This document shows, one piece after another, positions 1 through 9,882 of a stretch of 64,000 bases of DNA. The DNA is from Chaunax sp. Z400 (taxonomy: Eukaryota; Chordata; Actinopteri; Lophiiformes; Chaunacidae). Below the pieces are notes generated by a model. It did no database searches. It had not been told where the DNA came from and worked only from the letters and a program-made list of their open reading frames with translations. The position numbers and the translations under genes were made by a program. The stretch lies in contig JBAGJB010000202.1 of NCBI GenBank assembly GCA_037577475.1, positions 806,001 through 870,000 of the forward strand, written 5' to 3'. Position 1 is the stretch's first letter, and each line of letters begins with the position of its first letter.

Positions 1-1719
1 GTGTGAATAATAAGTAGAACTTCTGACCACATTCAGGAGAGCTGAGCTATAGCTCTGTAAGATAAGCTGCAGACACTTGGTGATCTGAGTTTATGGGATC
101 AAATCCCAGTTCAAGCATTTCATTTAGATGTTTTCTCCACAGCAGTGTGAATAATAAGTAGAACTTCTGACCACATTCAGGAGAGCTGAGCTATAGCTCT
201 GTAAGATAAGCTGCAGACACTTGGTGATCTGAGTTTATGGGATCAAATCCCAGTTCAAGCATTTCATTTAGATGTTTTCTCCACAGCAGTGTGAATAATA
301 AGTAGAACTTCTGACCACATTCAGGAGAGCTGAGCTATAGCTCTGTAAGATAAGCTGCAGACACTTGGTGATCTAAGTTTATGGGATCAAATCCCAGTTC
401 AAGCATTTCATTTAGATGTTTTCTCCACAGCAGTGTGAATAATAAGTAGAACTTCTGACCACATTCAGGAGAGCTGAGCTATAGCTCTGTAAGATAAGCT
501 GCAGACACTTGGTGATCTGAGTTTATGGGATCAAATCCCAGTTCAAGCATTTCATTTAGATGTTTTCTCCACAGCAGTGTGAATAATAAGTAGAACTTCT
601 GACCACATTCAGGAGAGCTGAGCTATGGCTCTGTAAGATAAGCTGCAGACACTTGGTGATCTGAGTTTATGGGATCAAATCCCAGTTCAAGCATTTCATT
701 TAGATGTTTTCTCCACAGCAGCGTGATTAATAAGTAGAACTTCTGACCACATTGAGGAGAGCTGAGCTATGGCTCTGTAAGATAAGCTGCAGGCACTTGG
801 TGATCTGAGTTTATGGGATCAAATCCCAGTTCAAGCATTTCATTTAGATGTTTTCTCCACAGCAGCGTGAATAATAAGTAGAACTTCTGACCACATTCAG
901 GAGAGCTGAGCTATAGCTCTGTAAGATAAGCTGCAGACACTTGGTGATCTGAGTTTATGGGATCAAATCCCAGTTCAAGCATTTCATTTAGATGTTTTCT
1001 CCACAGCAGCGTGAATAATAAGTAGAACTTCTGACCACATTCAGGAGAGCTGAGCTATAGCTCTGTAAGATAGGCTGCAGACACTTGGTGATCTGAGTTT
1101 ATGGGATCAAATCCCAGTTCAAGCATTTCATTTAGATGTTTTCTCCACAGCAGCGTGAATAATAAGTAGAACTTCTGACCACATTCAGGAGAGCTGAGCT
1201 ATAGCTCTGTAAGATAGGCTGCAGACACTTGGTGATCTGAGTTTATGGGATCAAATCCCAGTTCAAGCATTTCATTTAGATGTTTTCTCCACAGCAGCGT
1301 GAATAATAAGTAGAACTTCTGACCACATTCAGGAGAGCTGAGCTATAGCTCTGTAAGATAGGCTGCAGACACTTGGTGATCTGAGTTTATGGGATCAAAT
1401 CCCAGTTCAAGCATTTCATTTAGATGTTTTCTCCACAGCAGCGTGAATAATAAGTAGAACTTCTGACCACATTCAGGAGAGCTGAGCTATAGCTCTGTAA
1501 GATAGGCTGCAGACACTTGGTGATCTGAGTTTATGGGATCAAATCCCAGTTCAAGCATTTCATTTAGATGTTTTCTCCACAGCAGCGTGAATAATAAGTA
1601 GAACTTCTGACCACATTCAGGAGAGCTGAGCTATAGCTCTGTAAGATAGGCTGCAGACACTTGGTGATCTGAGTTTATGGGATCAAATCCCAGTTCAAGC
1701 ATTTCATTTAGATGTTTTC
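1..1719 (+). repeat. 144-bp tRNA-like tandem array (copy A)
   Basis: About 11.9 head-to-tail units of exactly 144 bp; the array continues off the left edge. Each unit carries a Pol III A-box-like TAGCTCTGTAAG (first at 50-61) and a B-box-like GGATCAAATCC (first at 96-106). The 46-bp start-to-start spacing is that of a tRNA gene. The T-arm can pair (GGG/CCC around ATCAAAT) but I see no good acceptor or anticodon stem, so this is tRNA-derived rather than a tRNA gene. Units differ by scattered point changes (for example AGCAGTGTG versus AGCAGCGTG), with like variants clustered, as in local homogenisation. The last unit is cut after GATGTTTTCT, where the 9-bp array begins. Confidence 0.93.
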
Positions 1720-2156
1720 TTGACACACTTGACACACTTGACACACTTGACACACTTGACACACTTGACACACTTGACACACTTGACACACTTGACACAC
1801 TTGACACACTTGACACACTTGACACACTTGACACACTTGACACACTTGACACACTTGACACACTTGACACACTTGACACACTTGACACACTTGACACACT
1901 TGACACACTTGACACACTTGACACACTTGACACACTTGACACACTTGACACACTTGACACACTTGACACACTTGACACACTTGACACACTTGACACACTT
2001 GACACACTTGACACACTTGACACACTTGACACACTTGACACACTTGACACACTTGACACACTTGACACACTTGACACACTTGACACACTTGACACACTTG
2101 ACACACTTGACACACTTGACACACTTGACACACTTGACACACTTGACACACTTGAC
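1720..2156. repeat. 9-bp minisatellite (TTGACACAC)n, copy A
   Basis: About 48 nearly perfect copies of TTGACACAC. As 9 is a multiple of 3, every frame stays open on both strands, which produces spurious open frames (DTL, THL, SSV and CQV repeats). It lies exactly between the direct 144-bp array and its inverted relatives. Confidence 0.97.
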
Positions 2157-2850
2157 TTGTTTTTGGGTGGGTCTTTCTGCTTCTGCAGGTCCACAATCCC
2201 GGGTCAGGAATCGCAGGTCACACTTCCATAATCTCAGCTCAGATCATTACTGGTCTGCAGCTTATCATACTGAGCTATACATCCAGCTGTATTTGACATG
2301 GTTACAAGTTCTATTTATTATTACACTGCAGTGGAGAAAACATCTAAATTTTGGAAATGGGATTCAAACCCACAATCTCAGATCATTACTGGGCTGCTGC
2401 TGATCAGGCTGCAGCTGATCGTGCTGAGCTATACCTCAGCTCTGCTGAATGTGGTCACAAGTTCTACTTATTATACACACTACTGTGGAGAAAACATCTA
2501 AATGAAATGCTTCAAGTGGGATGTGATCCCATAAACTTAGATCACCAAGTGTCTGCAGCTTATCATGCTGAGCTATACCTCAGCTCTGCTGAATGTGGTC
2601 ACAAGTTCTACTTATTATTCACACTGCTGTGGAGAAAACATCTAAATGAAATGCTGGAACTGGGATTTGATCCTATAAACTCAGATCAACAAGTGGCTGC
2701 AGCTTATCATATTGAGCTATACCTCAGCTCTGTTGAACAAGGTCAGATACCTACTATAGGTAGGTATACCTACAACTCTATGACTTCATGTTTGGAACTT
2801 GTATTTATTGTATTCACAGTATTGAGGAGAAAACTGAGAGAACATCATTG
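2157..2850 (-). repeat. Inverted, diverged tRNA-like repeat units (copy A)
   Basis: Three to four diverged units of the 144-bp family, here in reverse orientation. The reversed B-box appears as GGGATTCAAACCC and GGGATTTGATCC, and the reversed A-box as CTGAGCTATACCTCAG. With the array at 1-1719 and the 9-bp spacer, this forms a large imperfect palindrome. An open frame at 2351-2851 runs through it, but it is the translation of the repeat and resembles no protein I know. Confidence 0.8.
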
Positions 2851-3479
2851 ATCTTGCTGATCAATCAGTATTTGAAGTATTTTTTGTTTGTTTGGTTTTA
2901 CTTGCTAAAAATCGTCTTTTTTTTTTTATAGGGCACTGTTCTCATTCGTAAGAAAAACCGGACCATATAGGAAAATGTAGTATAGGTAGTATCGATCCAG
3001 ACTCCAGATCAGAAGGTGGCGGTAATGCACACCAAACGTTGCTCGCCAACTGCCATAAAACAACAGAAGAAGAACCTTAGCTAACCTTGAGCAATATTCT
3101 GATGAGACAAGAGAAATGCAGGATTTAGGTGTTACTGCTTATAGTGTTTGTCAGGATTACTGTGTTGACTGAAGTTACAAAATGAGTTTGTGTTTACAAA
3201 AATAAGCATTGCTTCACCTTAACTTAAAAAAGGGAATGGTTTACATGTTAAAATGTTAATGTGTAAGATGTGTATATTTTATGGCTAATGCAGAAGTTTT
3301 ATATTGAATTAAAATTCAATATAGTTGACAGCTGGAAATTGCAATTGCTATCTATATTTTTTTTAAATATTCTTCATCATAATATAATTTATATTATATT
3401 GACTGTAATAGTTGTATAACTTTTTTGCTTAATGTATACAAAAGAAAGGGACCGAGGAGCAGAGCAGCTTCCAGGTGGA
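2851..3479. other. AT-rich spacer, no gene recognised
   Basis: Mostly AT-rich single-copy-like sequence. A short motif around 3015-3080 (GGTGGCGGTAATGCACAC, then GCCATAAAAC and AGAAGAAGAA) looks like a dispersed vertebrate repeat remnant, but I cannot name its family. No splice-bounded coding exon is evident. Confidence 0.5.
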
Positions 3480-3770
3480 ACCTTTGACAACGGAGCAGTT
3501 TTTACTTCCGGGTTGCCTTAAGGTAAGAACGTAAACATCCGGGAGAGGCGCCAAGATGGCTACCGAGTAGGGTCGAAAAGTCGAGTCCTGCAAAAAAAAG
3601 AAGTTTTGAATGGTGAAAAACAGATAGATTCCGTGTTTAAACAACTTTTGGGACAACTAGATTCGTTCCACTGAAGATTGACAGCAACTTGATGTCGAGT
3701 CGAGAAAAAAAGGACGTAAAAACGAGCGAGTACGTTAAATATGTTGATCTTCATCATTTGGTTTACGTTC
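3480..3770 (+). mobile_element. Possible L1-like 5' end fragment (copy A)
   Basis: The stretch GCGCCAAGATGGCTACCGAG at about 3548-3567 resembles the CAAGATGGC (YY1-type) motif at the 5' end of vertebrate L1 elements. It is preceded by GC-rich sequence and followed by purine-rich sequence without a long frame. No ORF1 or ORF2 follows, because the 108-bp minisatellite takes over within about 200 bp. The family assignment rests on this one motif. Confidence 0.3.
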
Positions 3771-4680
3771 AGAGGGACGGAGGTGGAGGCTCCGACTGGG
3801 GCTGTGACTGACTGGGGCTTGAGTGCGGGCTAGCCTGTACTGAGTGGATGGAGGTCAGCCGGCTCCAGGGCAGGCTGCAGAGGGAAGGAGGTGGAGGCTC
3901 CGACTGAGGCTTTGACTGACTGGGGCTTGAGTGCGGGCTAGCCTGTACTGAGCGGATGGAGGTCAGCCGGCTCCAGGGCGGGCTGCAGAGGGACGGAAGA
4001 AGTGAAAGAGAAAGAGGAAAAAAAGAGGAATGGAGGTGGAGGCTCCGACTGGGGCTTAGGTGTGTGGCTAGCCGGTATGGAGTGGCTGGAGGTGAGCCGG
4101 CTCCAGGGCAGGCCGCAGAGGAATGGAGGTGGAGGCTCCGACTGGGGCTGTGACTGACTGGGGCTTGAGTGTGGGCTAGCCGGTATGGAGTGGCTGGGGG
4201 TGAGGGCTCCAGGGCAGGCTGCAGAGGAATGGAGGTGGAGGCTCCGACTGGGACTGTGACTGACTGGGGCTTGAGTGTGGGCTAGCCGGTATGGAGTGGC
4301 TGGGGGTGAGGGCTCCAGGGCAGGCTGCAGAGGGACGGAGGTGGAGGCTCCGACTGGGGCTGTAACTGACTGGGGCTTGAGTGCGGGCTAGCCTCTACTG
4401 AGTGGATGGAGGTCAGCCGGCTCCAGGGCAGGCTGCAGAGGGACGGAGGTGGAGGCCCCGACTGGGGCTGTGACTGACTGGGGCTTGAGTGCGGGCTAGC
4501 CTGTACTGAGTGGATGGAGGTCAGCCGGCTCCAGGGCAGGCTGCAGAGGGACGGAAGAAGTGAAAGAAGAAAGAGGAAAAAAAGAGGAATGGAGGTGGAG
4601 GCTCCGACTGGGGCTTAGGTGTGTGGCTAGCCGGTATGGAGTGGCTGGAGGTGAGGGCTCCAGGGCAGGCTGCAGAGGCA
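3771..4680. repeat. 108-bp GC-rich minisatellite, copy A (about 8 units)
   Basis: Tandem units of about 108 bp, recognisable by GAGGTGGAGGCTCCGACTG, GACTGACTGGGGCTTGAG and GGCTCCAGGGCAGGCTGCAG. Some units carry an extra purine-rich insert (AGAAGTGAAAGA then GAGGAAAAAAAGAGGAATG), so there are two unit types. Copy B has about 24 units. Frames through it are repeat translations. Confidence 0.92.
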
Positions 4681-4826
4681 GAATCAGCTTTGTTTGTCAT
4701 TACCAAAGACTGACTGTTTCATTCAAGATTTATTTGCTTTAAACGTCTCCCCTGTGTTTGAAATCCTGAGGGTGAGGGAGGAAAAATGTTCAAGTATTGA
4801 ATTATTATTTTTCACTTTTGTTTCAG

Positions 4827-4876
4827 AATTATGGCTCTCTGTGACGGTGCTATGATTTCAATCAAAGTTCATTCGG
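4827..4876 (+). CDS. Candidate small 5' coding exon (copy A)
   Basis: A polypyrimidine-AG acceptor (TTTTGTTTCAG) is followed by AATT and an ATG at 4831. The frame encodes MALCDGAMISIKVHS and ends in a perfect donor, G|GTAAGT, at 4877. The shape is that of a first coding exon ending in phase 1. I could not find its partner exon and do not recognise the product. The acceptor plus the first nine codons are repeated at about 5030-5071, where the donor is lost. Preserved unchanged in copy B at 39347-39396. Confidence 0.3.
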
Positions 4877-5578
4877 GTAAGTGCGAGCTGCTTGTGCTTG
4901 AGTCAGCGTTTTGCTCATGTTACCACTCAAGAGTCCAACATGAGAGGGAGGGGAAAAGTGGGGGGGAGATGCAGGGAGGAAGAGGATGAGGGGGGAAAAT
5001 GTTGAAGTATTGAATTATTATTTTGCACTTTTGTTTCAGAATTATGGCTCTCTGTGACGGTGCTATGATTTTCATAATTAAAACATCTGTGTACTGTGCC
5101 ATGTTGAATTACATACATTTACAGACAAAATATTTTATTTAGTAGTTTTATTAATAGTTCTGTATTAAAAATATGTTGACATGACTGGTGTTGAGGGGTA
5201 AAAGTGTTTTATGAGAGCAATAGTTAGTATTCTTCATAATTGTGAGTGAAATCTCTTGACCAGATGGAGCCTGGGCCCCATGTATCAAGGCTGAGTCTTT
5301 GGCAGCAGACTAGGACCCTTTGCTGTGAGTCCTGCCCCCTCTCATTGCCACGTTTCCACGTTTTTTGCTTGAGAGAGATTCTAAGTATTGGGTACTCTTG
5401 GATTAGACTCTGAGAACAGAGCATTGTGCACACAAAGCATGCGGAGCCTTAAAAGGACAAGGGTTGAAACACAGCAGACAGTTACAAGACAATGTTACAC
5501 AGGCTGAATGTCATTTATTGATCTTTAAAATGCCATGTTATCAACTTCGGAAGCTCTTGCCCCAAGTCATTAATTACA
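4877..5578. other. Spacer with a roughly 70-bp internal duplication
   Basis: The stretch at about 4787-4857 recurs at about 4999-5069 with two or three changes. A G-rich tract (GGGAGGGGAAAAGTGGGGGG) lies between them. The rest, to 5578, shows no recognisable gene. Confidence 0.5.
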
Positions 5579-5615
5579 CATTTGCTTTAGTCAATCTGAT
5601 TGACTAAAGCAAATG
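5579..5615. repeat. Perfect 17-bp hairpin at a block boundary (copy A)
   Basis: CATTTGCTTTAGTCAAT and its exact reverse complement are separated by the three bases CTG. The hairpin abuts the left end of the 1.2-kb duplicated block that begins at 5617. In copy B the same hairpin (40100-40134) has lost one terminal pair through a G-to-A change. Confidence 0.9.
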
Positions 5616-5616
5616 C

Positions 5617-6796
5617 ATTGACGATGATAAATATAACATTTGCGCAAAAAAAAAGTTTTAGCTCAGGGAGATGGGATCCTGACCCGCAATCCTGGAAAGC
5701 AGGTTCGAATCCCAGCTGTCTCGTTCTTTCAGAATGTAGCTTCTGTTTGACACAGCTGAGCTTCCAGAGTCTGAGGTTGATGGTTCAAATCCTGATGTTC
5801 AGATGAGTCTCTGCGTTTTGTCCTCTGAAGTTTGAAATGTCAGAAGTAGAACAGGAACAATTGTTCTGTCCCGTCTAGAGGAAACCTGACCATAGCATAA
5901 AAATGTGACTCCTCTTTCCAAACTCCAAGGATGACCAGTGTTACAACAATCAAGTCCAAACAGGATTTATTTACATTTCTTTACAAAGATACAAATTTCA
6001 AATGTTTACAGCAACTTCATTTAACAAAGTGAAGGACAGAAAATACATGAAACTTCACTTCCAAACATAAAAACGAGAGAAAAACAAAAAGGGTTTCCTT
6101 CCTGTTACAGCAATACAGAATATTTACAATATATACAAAAGAAACTTCACTACAACAATCATCTAATCACCAATTAGCACAAAGTGATGAGGCAGACAGG
6201 AAGAGGAGGAGTCACTGATGGGATCCACAGCTGTGTTAATGAGGCGCCATCAGTCTCCTGTCCAATCAGCAGCCTCCAGGTGTAACTCTGAAACAACAGA
6301 ACAAAGTGTCAGCATCAGGAGAACAAAAAAAACTAAATAGCAAATACAAGTAGACCAATTTTATGTCTTTTTGTCAGACTGAGAACATCTTGCATGATTG
6401 TTTGATATTTTTTGAACATTGAGCAACACTACAAACGCAGAAAAGCTAATTATCTGAGCAGTGAGACGTTTTTCTCCACGAGGGTCTGAGATGTGTTCAC
6501 AGCAACAGGGAAAAACCGAACAACACATTTTACCTAAACTATGAGCCACTCTGCAAAAACGGGATCTCTGTTGCGTCACATGAACTCATTTGGAACACTT
6601 GGCAGCGTAATGGCGCACGCAGGAGGACAGGACGAGTCGGGGCAGCAGGAGCGGCAACAGTAGGATTTTCTGTTACTTTTCATTCTGTGGAATCGGGAAA
6701 CACGTTTTTTAAAGCCAAATCATTCACAAGTACAAAATCAAGACCGTCAAAAAGCAGTCGATCCCGCACAACTCCTCTAACTGTGCGCCGTATCAC
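5617..6796. repeat. Dispersed 1.2-kb block, copy A1
   Basis: This segment recurs in direct orientation at 17964-19145 and, in copy B, at 40137 and 53060, so there are four copies in the window. It starts at ATTGACGATGATAAATATAA and carries two tRNA-like modules. It then has an AT-rich part with TTTATT motifs, the GCCATCAGTCTCCTGTCCAA motif and a GC-rich segment (GGCGCACGCAGGAGGACAGG). A1 ends abruptly at CCGTATCAC; relative to B1 about 560 bp are missing, with a short filler (TATACGTATGTC) at the join. The short frames inside do not look like proteins. It is probably a mobile-element derivative; the class is unknown. Confidence 0.75.
5652..5803 (+). repeat. Two tandem tRNA-like (SINE-head) modules (A1)
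   Basis: First module: A-box TAGCTCAGGGAG at 5659 and B-box GGTTCGAATCC at 5702, 43 bp apart. Second module: A-box-like TAGCTTCTGTTTG at 5737 and B-box GGTTCAAATCC at 5782, 45 bp apart. Both spacings fit an internal Pol III promoter. The acceptor arms do not pair, so these are tRNA-derived sequences rather than working tRNA genes. Confidence 0.6.
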
Positions 6797-7780
6797 TATA
6801 CGTATGTCTGTATGTGTTTAGCTCCTTTTACAACCATTCCTTGGACATTATTCTCAAGTTACACACATTTAAAGTGTTAAAGATTTCATTTAGATTTTTG
6901 ATGCTGAGTTAAAGTCTTGCAAACAAATCTTGTCTCCCCCGCAACATGACTGAAGGAGACTTGACTAATTGTATTAAAAAGTCAAACTTAAGAATCATGT
7001 AACTTCATCATTTAATATTGTCACGTTTAACAAGCTTCACTCTATATTGTAGAGCAAATAAATGGGCCTAACAAATGCATATTATTGAGGATTGTCATAT
7101 TTAAAGTTGCAAGACGAGGTGAGATGCGTTCAGGTGTTTCTGCCTTGCAAGGAAAATGCAATGTTTTCACTAATACATTCAAAAAGCAGTAATGGATCCT
7201 TGTATCAACAATTAAAGTGAGCAAAAAACACAGCATGTAAAGATGAGGAAGAAAAGTTTGGACTTGGATGGATGGACACATACTATCCCTTTGGTGATAC
7301 ATTTTCTAGTAAGGAGCTTGAATGTTCCTGAGTGGCTCCTATGGTGTTTGTCCTTTGTATTTGTTCTTAAAATATTCCAAAACTGTATGTTTTATTAAAA
7401 AATAAATATTATTTTTACCCAACACAAACAGAAGCCTATTTATTCAACTGTTTTCTCAAACTTTAATAAGGAAGAAGGCTGTAATAATAATGTAATTATT
7501 TGCTTGAACTATGACCTTGCTCCCTGTCATTTGTGATAATTACGTGACTGCGTTGACATCTGATGTCTTTTAGCAAAAGGATGAGGCACCAGAGCCAATC
7601 ACTATAATGTTATTCTATGGAACCATCCTCTAAGAACTCTAATTCATCTCAGGTTCCTTGAGTCAGAATGCTGGTTTACTTCCTAAATTCCTCAAAAGAC
7701 TTTTGGTGCCCTGGGAAGCTTCCTTTGTTGGAAATGCATTGTTTTTTGTTTTATTTTTCAATTGTTTTATTTCCCACTTC
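6797..7780. other. AT-rich stretch, no gene recognised
   Basis: Contains TATGTGTTTAGCTCC, a TGGATGGATGGAC tract and poly-A/T runs. A minus-strand frame of 86 codons at 7042-7302 lacks splice context and any recognisable motif. Confidence 0.5.
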
Positions 7781-7782
7781 AG

Positions 7783-7949
7783 ATGGTGTCACCAAGAGCA
7801 GCAGGGCCACAGCCTCAAGACGGCCAAGGAGGACAACTGATTTTTTATAAACAGTATAGGTTCATATGTTCAATGCTAATGTTATCTTTCACGTGATTCA
7901 TTTCTGAGTTGAAAGAAGTAAAGTTTCATGTTCAATTTTGTGAATAAAT
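7783..7949 (+). other. Possible terminal exon with poly(A) signal
   Basis: An acceptor-like TTTCCCACTTCAG ends at 7782. It is followed by about 60-70 open bases in each frame; one frame ends in a basic tail, KSSRATASRRPRRTTDFL, then stop. AATAAA lies at 7944-7949. This resembles a last exon plus 3' UTR, but I cannot link it to any upstream exon. The same arrangement is at 42865-43030 in copy B. Confidence 0.2.
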
Positions 7950-8138
7950 TTCAATTTATTGTTTTCTTTTAATTTAAGAATAATTGATGTTAGTGTCTGG
8001 AACATATGCCTCTCACTTTATCACAACAAGTGCAATTATTCTGCATATGTATTAGTAATGGTTGTGTTATTCTGCAGGTACAAAGCCAAACTAATTTTGT
8101 TATTCAATAAGGACCAACACGATGTAGGCACACAGTCG

Positions 8139-8205
8139 GGCAACACACACACAACACACACACAACACACAACACACACACAACACACACACAACACACA
8201 CACAG
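8139..8205. repeat. ACACA/ACAAC microsatellite (copy A)
   Basis: Interspersed (CA)n with periodic AAC (CAACACACACA units). Copy B carries an expanded version at 43223-43336. Cysteine/valine-rich frames here are artefacts. Confidence 0.9.
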
Positions 8206-8341
8206 CCCAAAGTGTGTGGCTTGTGTGTGTGTTGCCCATGTGTGACACTGTAGACCCACAGTTTCCTCTTTGACTGGCTTTGGGGTCGTGCGAGGCCACT
8301 GTGGGCATGTGTGGGCCTAGGTGGGGCGCTACAGTGGGAAA

Positions 8342-8378
8342 GCCCACAAAATGCCCAAAGTGGGGGCATTTTGTGGGC
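8342..8378. repeat. Perfect 15-bp inverted repeat (copy A)
   Basis: GCCCACAAAATGCCC and its exact reverse complement are separated by seven bases (AAAGTGG). The hairpin is GC-rich at both ends. There is no T tract and no coding context to suggest a terminator. It lies in a GTGGGC-rich stretch (about 8300-8378) and is preserved at 43474-43510. Confidence 0.9.
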
Positions 8379-9620
8379 AGTAATATTGACAAGGTGGAAA
8401 TAATTTATAAACCCAAATCAGCTGTCCATTGTTCATGCTGGCTCATTGGAAACTAAGTTAGACCTGAACTAAATGTCTCAGGAGTTAAAGGTCTATTCCT
8501 GAACAATCACTATAATGATCACTGAAACTCTCAGCTGCTGTGAGGCGACAGTGTAAACCACCACGTCACTGTACCGCCCCCTAATGTCCCAACACACCTG
8601 AATTCACCTCATATTTCCTTGTCATTTATTTATATTGGCCTACTGTCTCTATTAAGACTTTATGAACTGACAGCGCAACAGGCCTCTCTCTCTCTCTCTC
8701 TCTCTCGTTAAAAGTCAAGCTATCTCACCCACCAGTCAGTCCGTCTCTCTGAAATGAATGTAAACAAACATACAAACCATATAACCCATTTAACCATATA
8801 AATTTATTAAACAATATAACATATTAAAATGTACTTTTATTGAAACAAGGGCCAGGAGCAGGACGGGGGCTTACCACGGCAGCTGGACCCAAAAAAAAAA
8901 GAAAAAAAGGAAGGGATCCAAAAACTACACGTGAACACCGCACATCAAACCAAAACTAAATCAGGGACCGTGAAGGGGACCAGCACCAAGGGCCAGGCTG
9001 CCTCTCCGCGCAGAGAGCTACAAAAATAGCATTGTCTTGTCAGCTTATGGCGCAGAAAACGTAACGCAAAGGGAAGGTAAAAGCCAAAAGAAGCGGTACC
9101 AGCCCACGGCTCCGAGCAGAGCACCGGCGACGTGCAGCCCGAAGACAGCTGTTCGTGCTCAGCTCAGATGCACCGGGCACGTCAATAGAGGATGATTCCC
9201 CCCCGTTCACGACAGCCTCACCCACACGCCAAACGCACACCGCCACACTGACACCAGACTCCCGCAAGAAGGAAATCACACACAGCTGTCAGCAGATGTA
9301 GCGGCTCGGCGCCGCCCCGCAGTCAGAGCCAAGGTGAAGCACCTGAAGGCCAATCAATGACGCAGAGGAGGGGGAACAAACCCATCCTGCCACAATATAA
9401 TAAAACTCAGTGTTGTAAATGAATGGATGTATTTCTTTACATAACCCACAGCAAAAAAACAAAAACAAAAAAAAAGTTGCTGGTATATGTTTTTATTTTA
9501 TTTTATTTTATTTAGCACGATCTGAGCAAAATACCCACGCATGCAGTTTAAAATAAATACTAACAGTGACAGATAAATAAATAAAAAAGAAACGAATAAA
9601 AAAGACATTTCTACGCGGAG
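8379..9620. other. Spacer with (CT)n and a GC-rich segment; no gene recognised
   Basis: Contains a (CT)n tract at about 8684-8706 and AT-rich sequence to 8850. A GC-rich stretch at about 8850-9370 has CpG-rich parts (AGCACCGGCGACGTGCAGCC) and a minus-strand 79-codon frame with no motif. Short A-rich and TTTTA tracts follow. The GC-rich part could be a CpG-rich upstream region or an old repeat; I cannot tell which. Confidence 0.45.
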
Positions 9621-9627
9621 AAAAACA

Positions 9628-9710
9628 AAAATGGCGGCGAGTTTAACGTGACGTCATCCATGGATCCTGAGATCGTATATAATGTCCGGCGAAACAACGG
9701 CTCCTTCCTG
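9628..9710 (+). promoter_or_regulatory. CRE/TATA promoter of the SGNH gene (copy A)
   Basis: AAAATGGCGGC (9628-9638) matches a YY1-type site, TGACGTCA (9649-9656) is a perfect CRE palindrome, and TATATAA (9676-9682) is a TATA box. CTCCTTCCTG at 9701-9710, about 25 bp after the TATA box, is a plausible pyrimidine-rich start region. The ATG at 9883 would give a 5' UTR of roughly 175 nt. Order and spacing are those of a Pol II core promoter. Fully conserved in copy B. Confidence 0.7.
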
Positions 9711-9882
9711 TGAGTCTAACCGCTTACATCTGACTGATTCAGCTACTGAACTGCTAAACATTGTGTTTGCTAAGTGAAATATCTTTCTAATACACTGTTG
9801 TTACGTTCGGTTTTTGGATCATTCAACCATCTCATCGATCATTAATCAACATCTAATCAATATATCATCTTTATCGACCAAC

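Noticed and set aside
50..106. Functional tRNA gene in each 144-bp unit
   Set aside because: A and B boxes are spaced as in tRNA, but acceptor and anticodon stems do not pair.
1..1719. CRISPR-like array of regular repeats
   Set aside because: Whole 144-bp units repeat with no unique spacers, in a eukaryotic genome; it is a satellite. The same holds for the 108-bp and CA-rich arrays.
1631..2403. Long frames with DTL, THL, SSV or CQV repeats over the 9-bp array (also 33832-34568)
   Set aside because: A 9-bp repeat without stops is open in all frames on both strands; no independent coding evidence.
8100..8392. Cys/Val-rich minus-strand frames over the ACACA repeat (also 43118-43524)
   Set aside because: Microsatellite translation; length differs between copies with repeat number.
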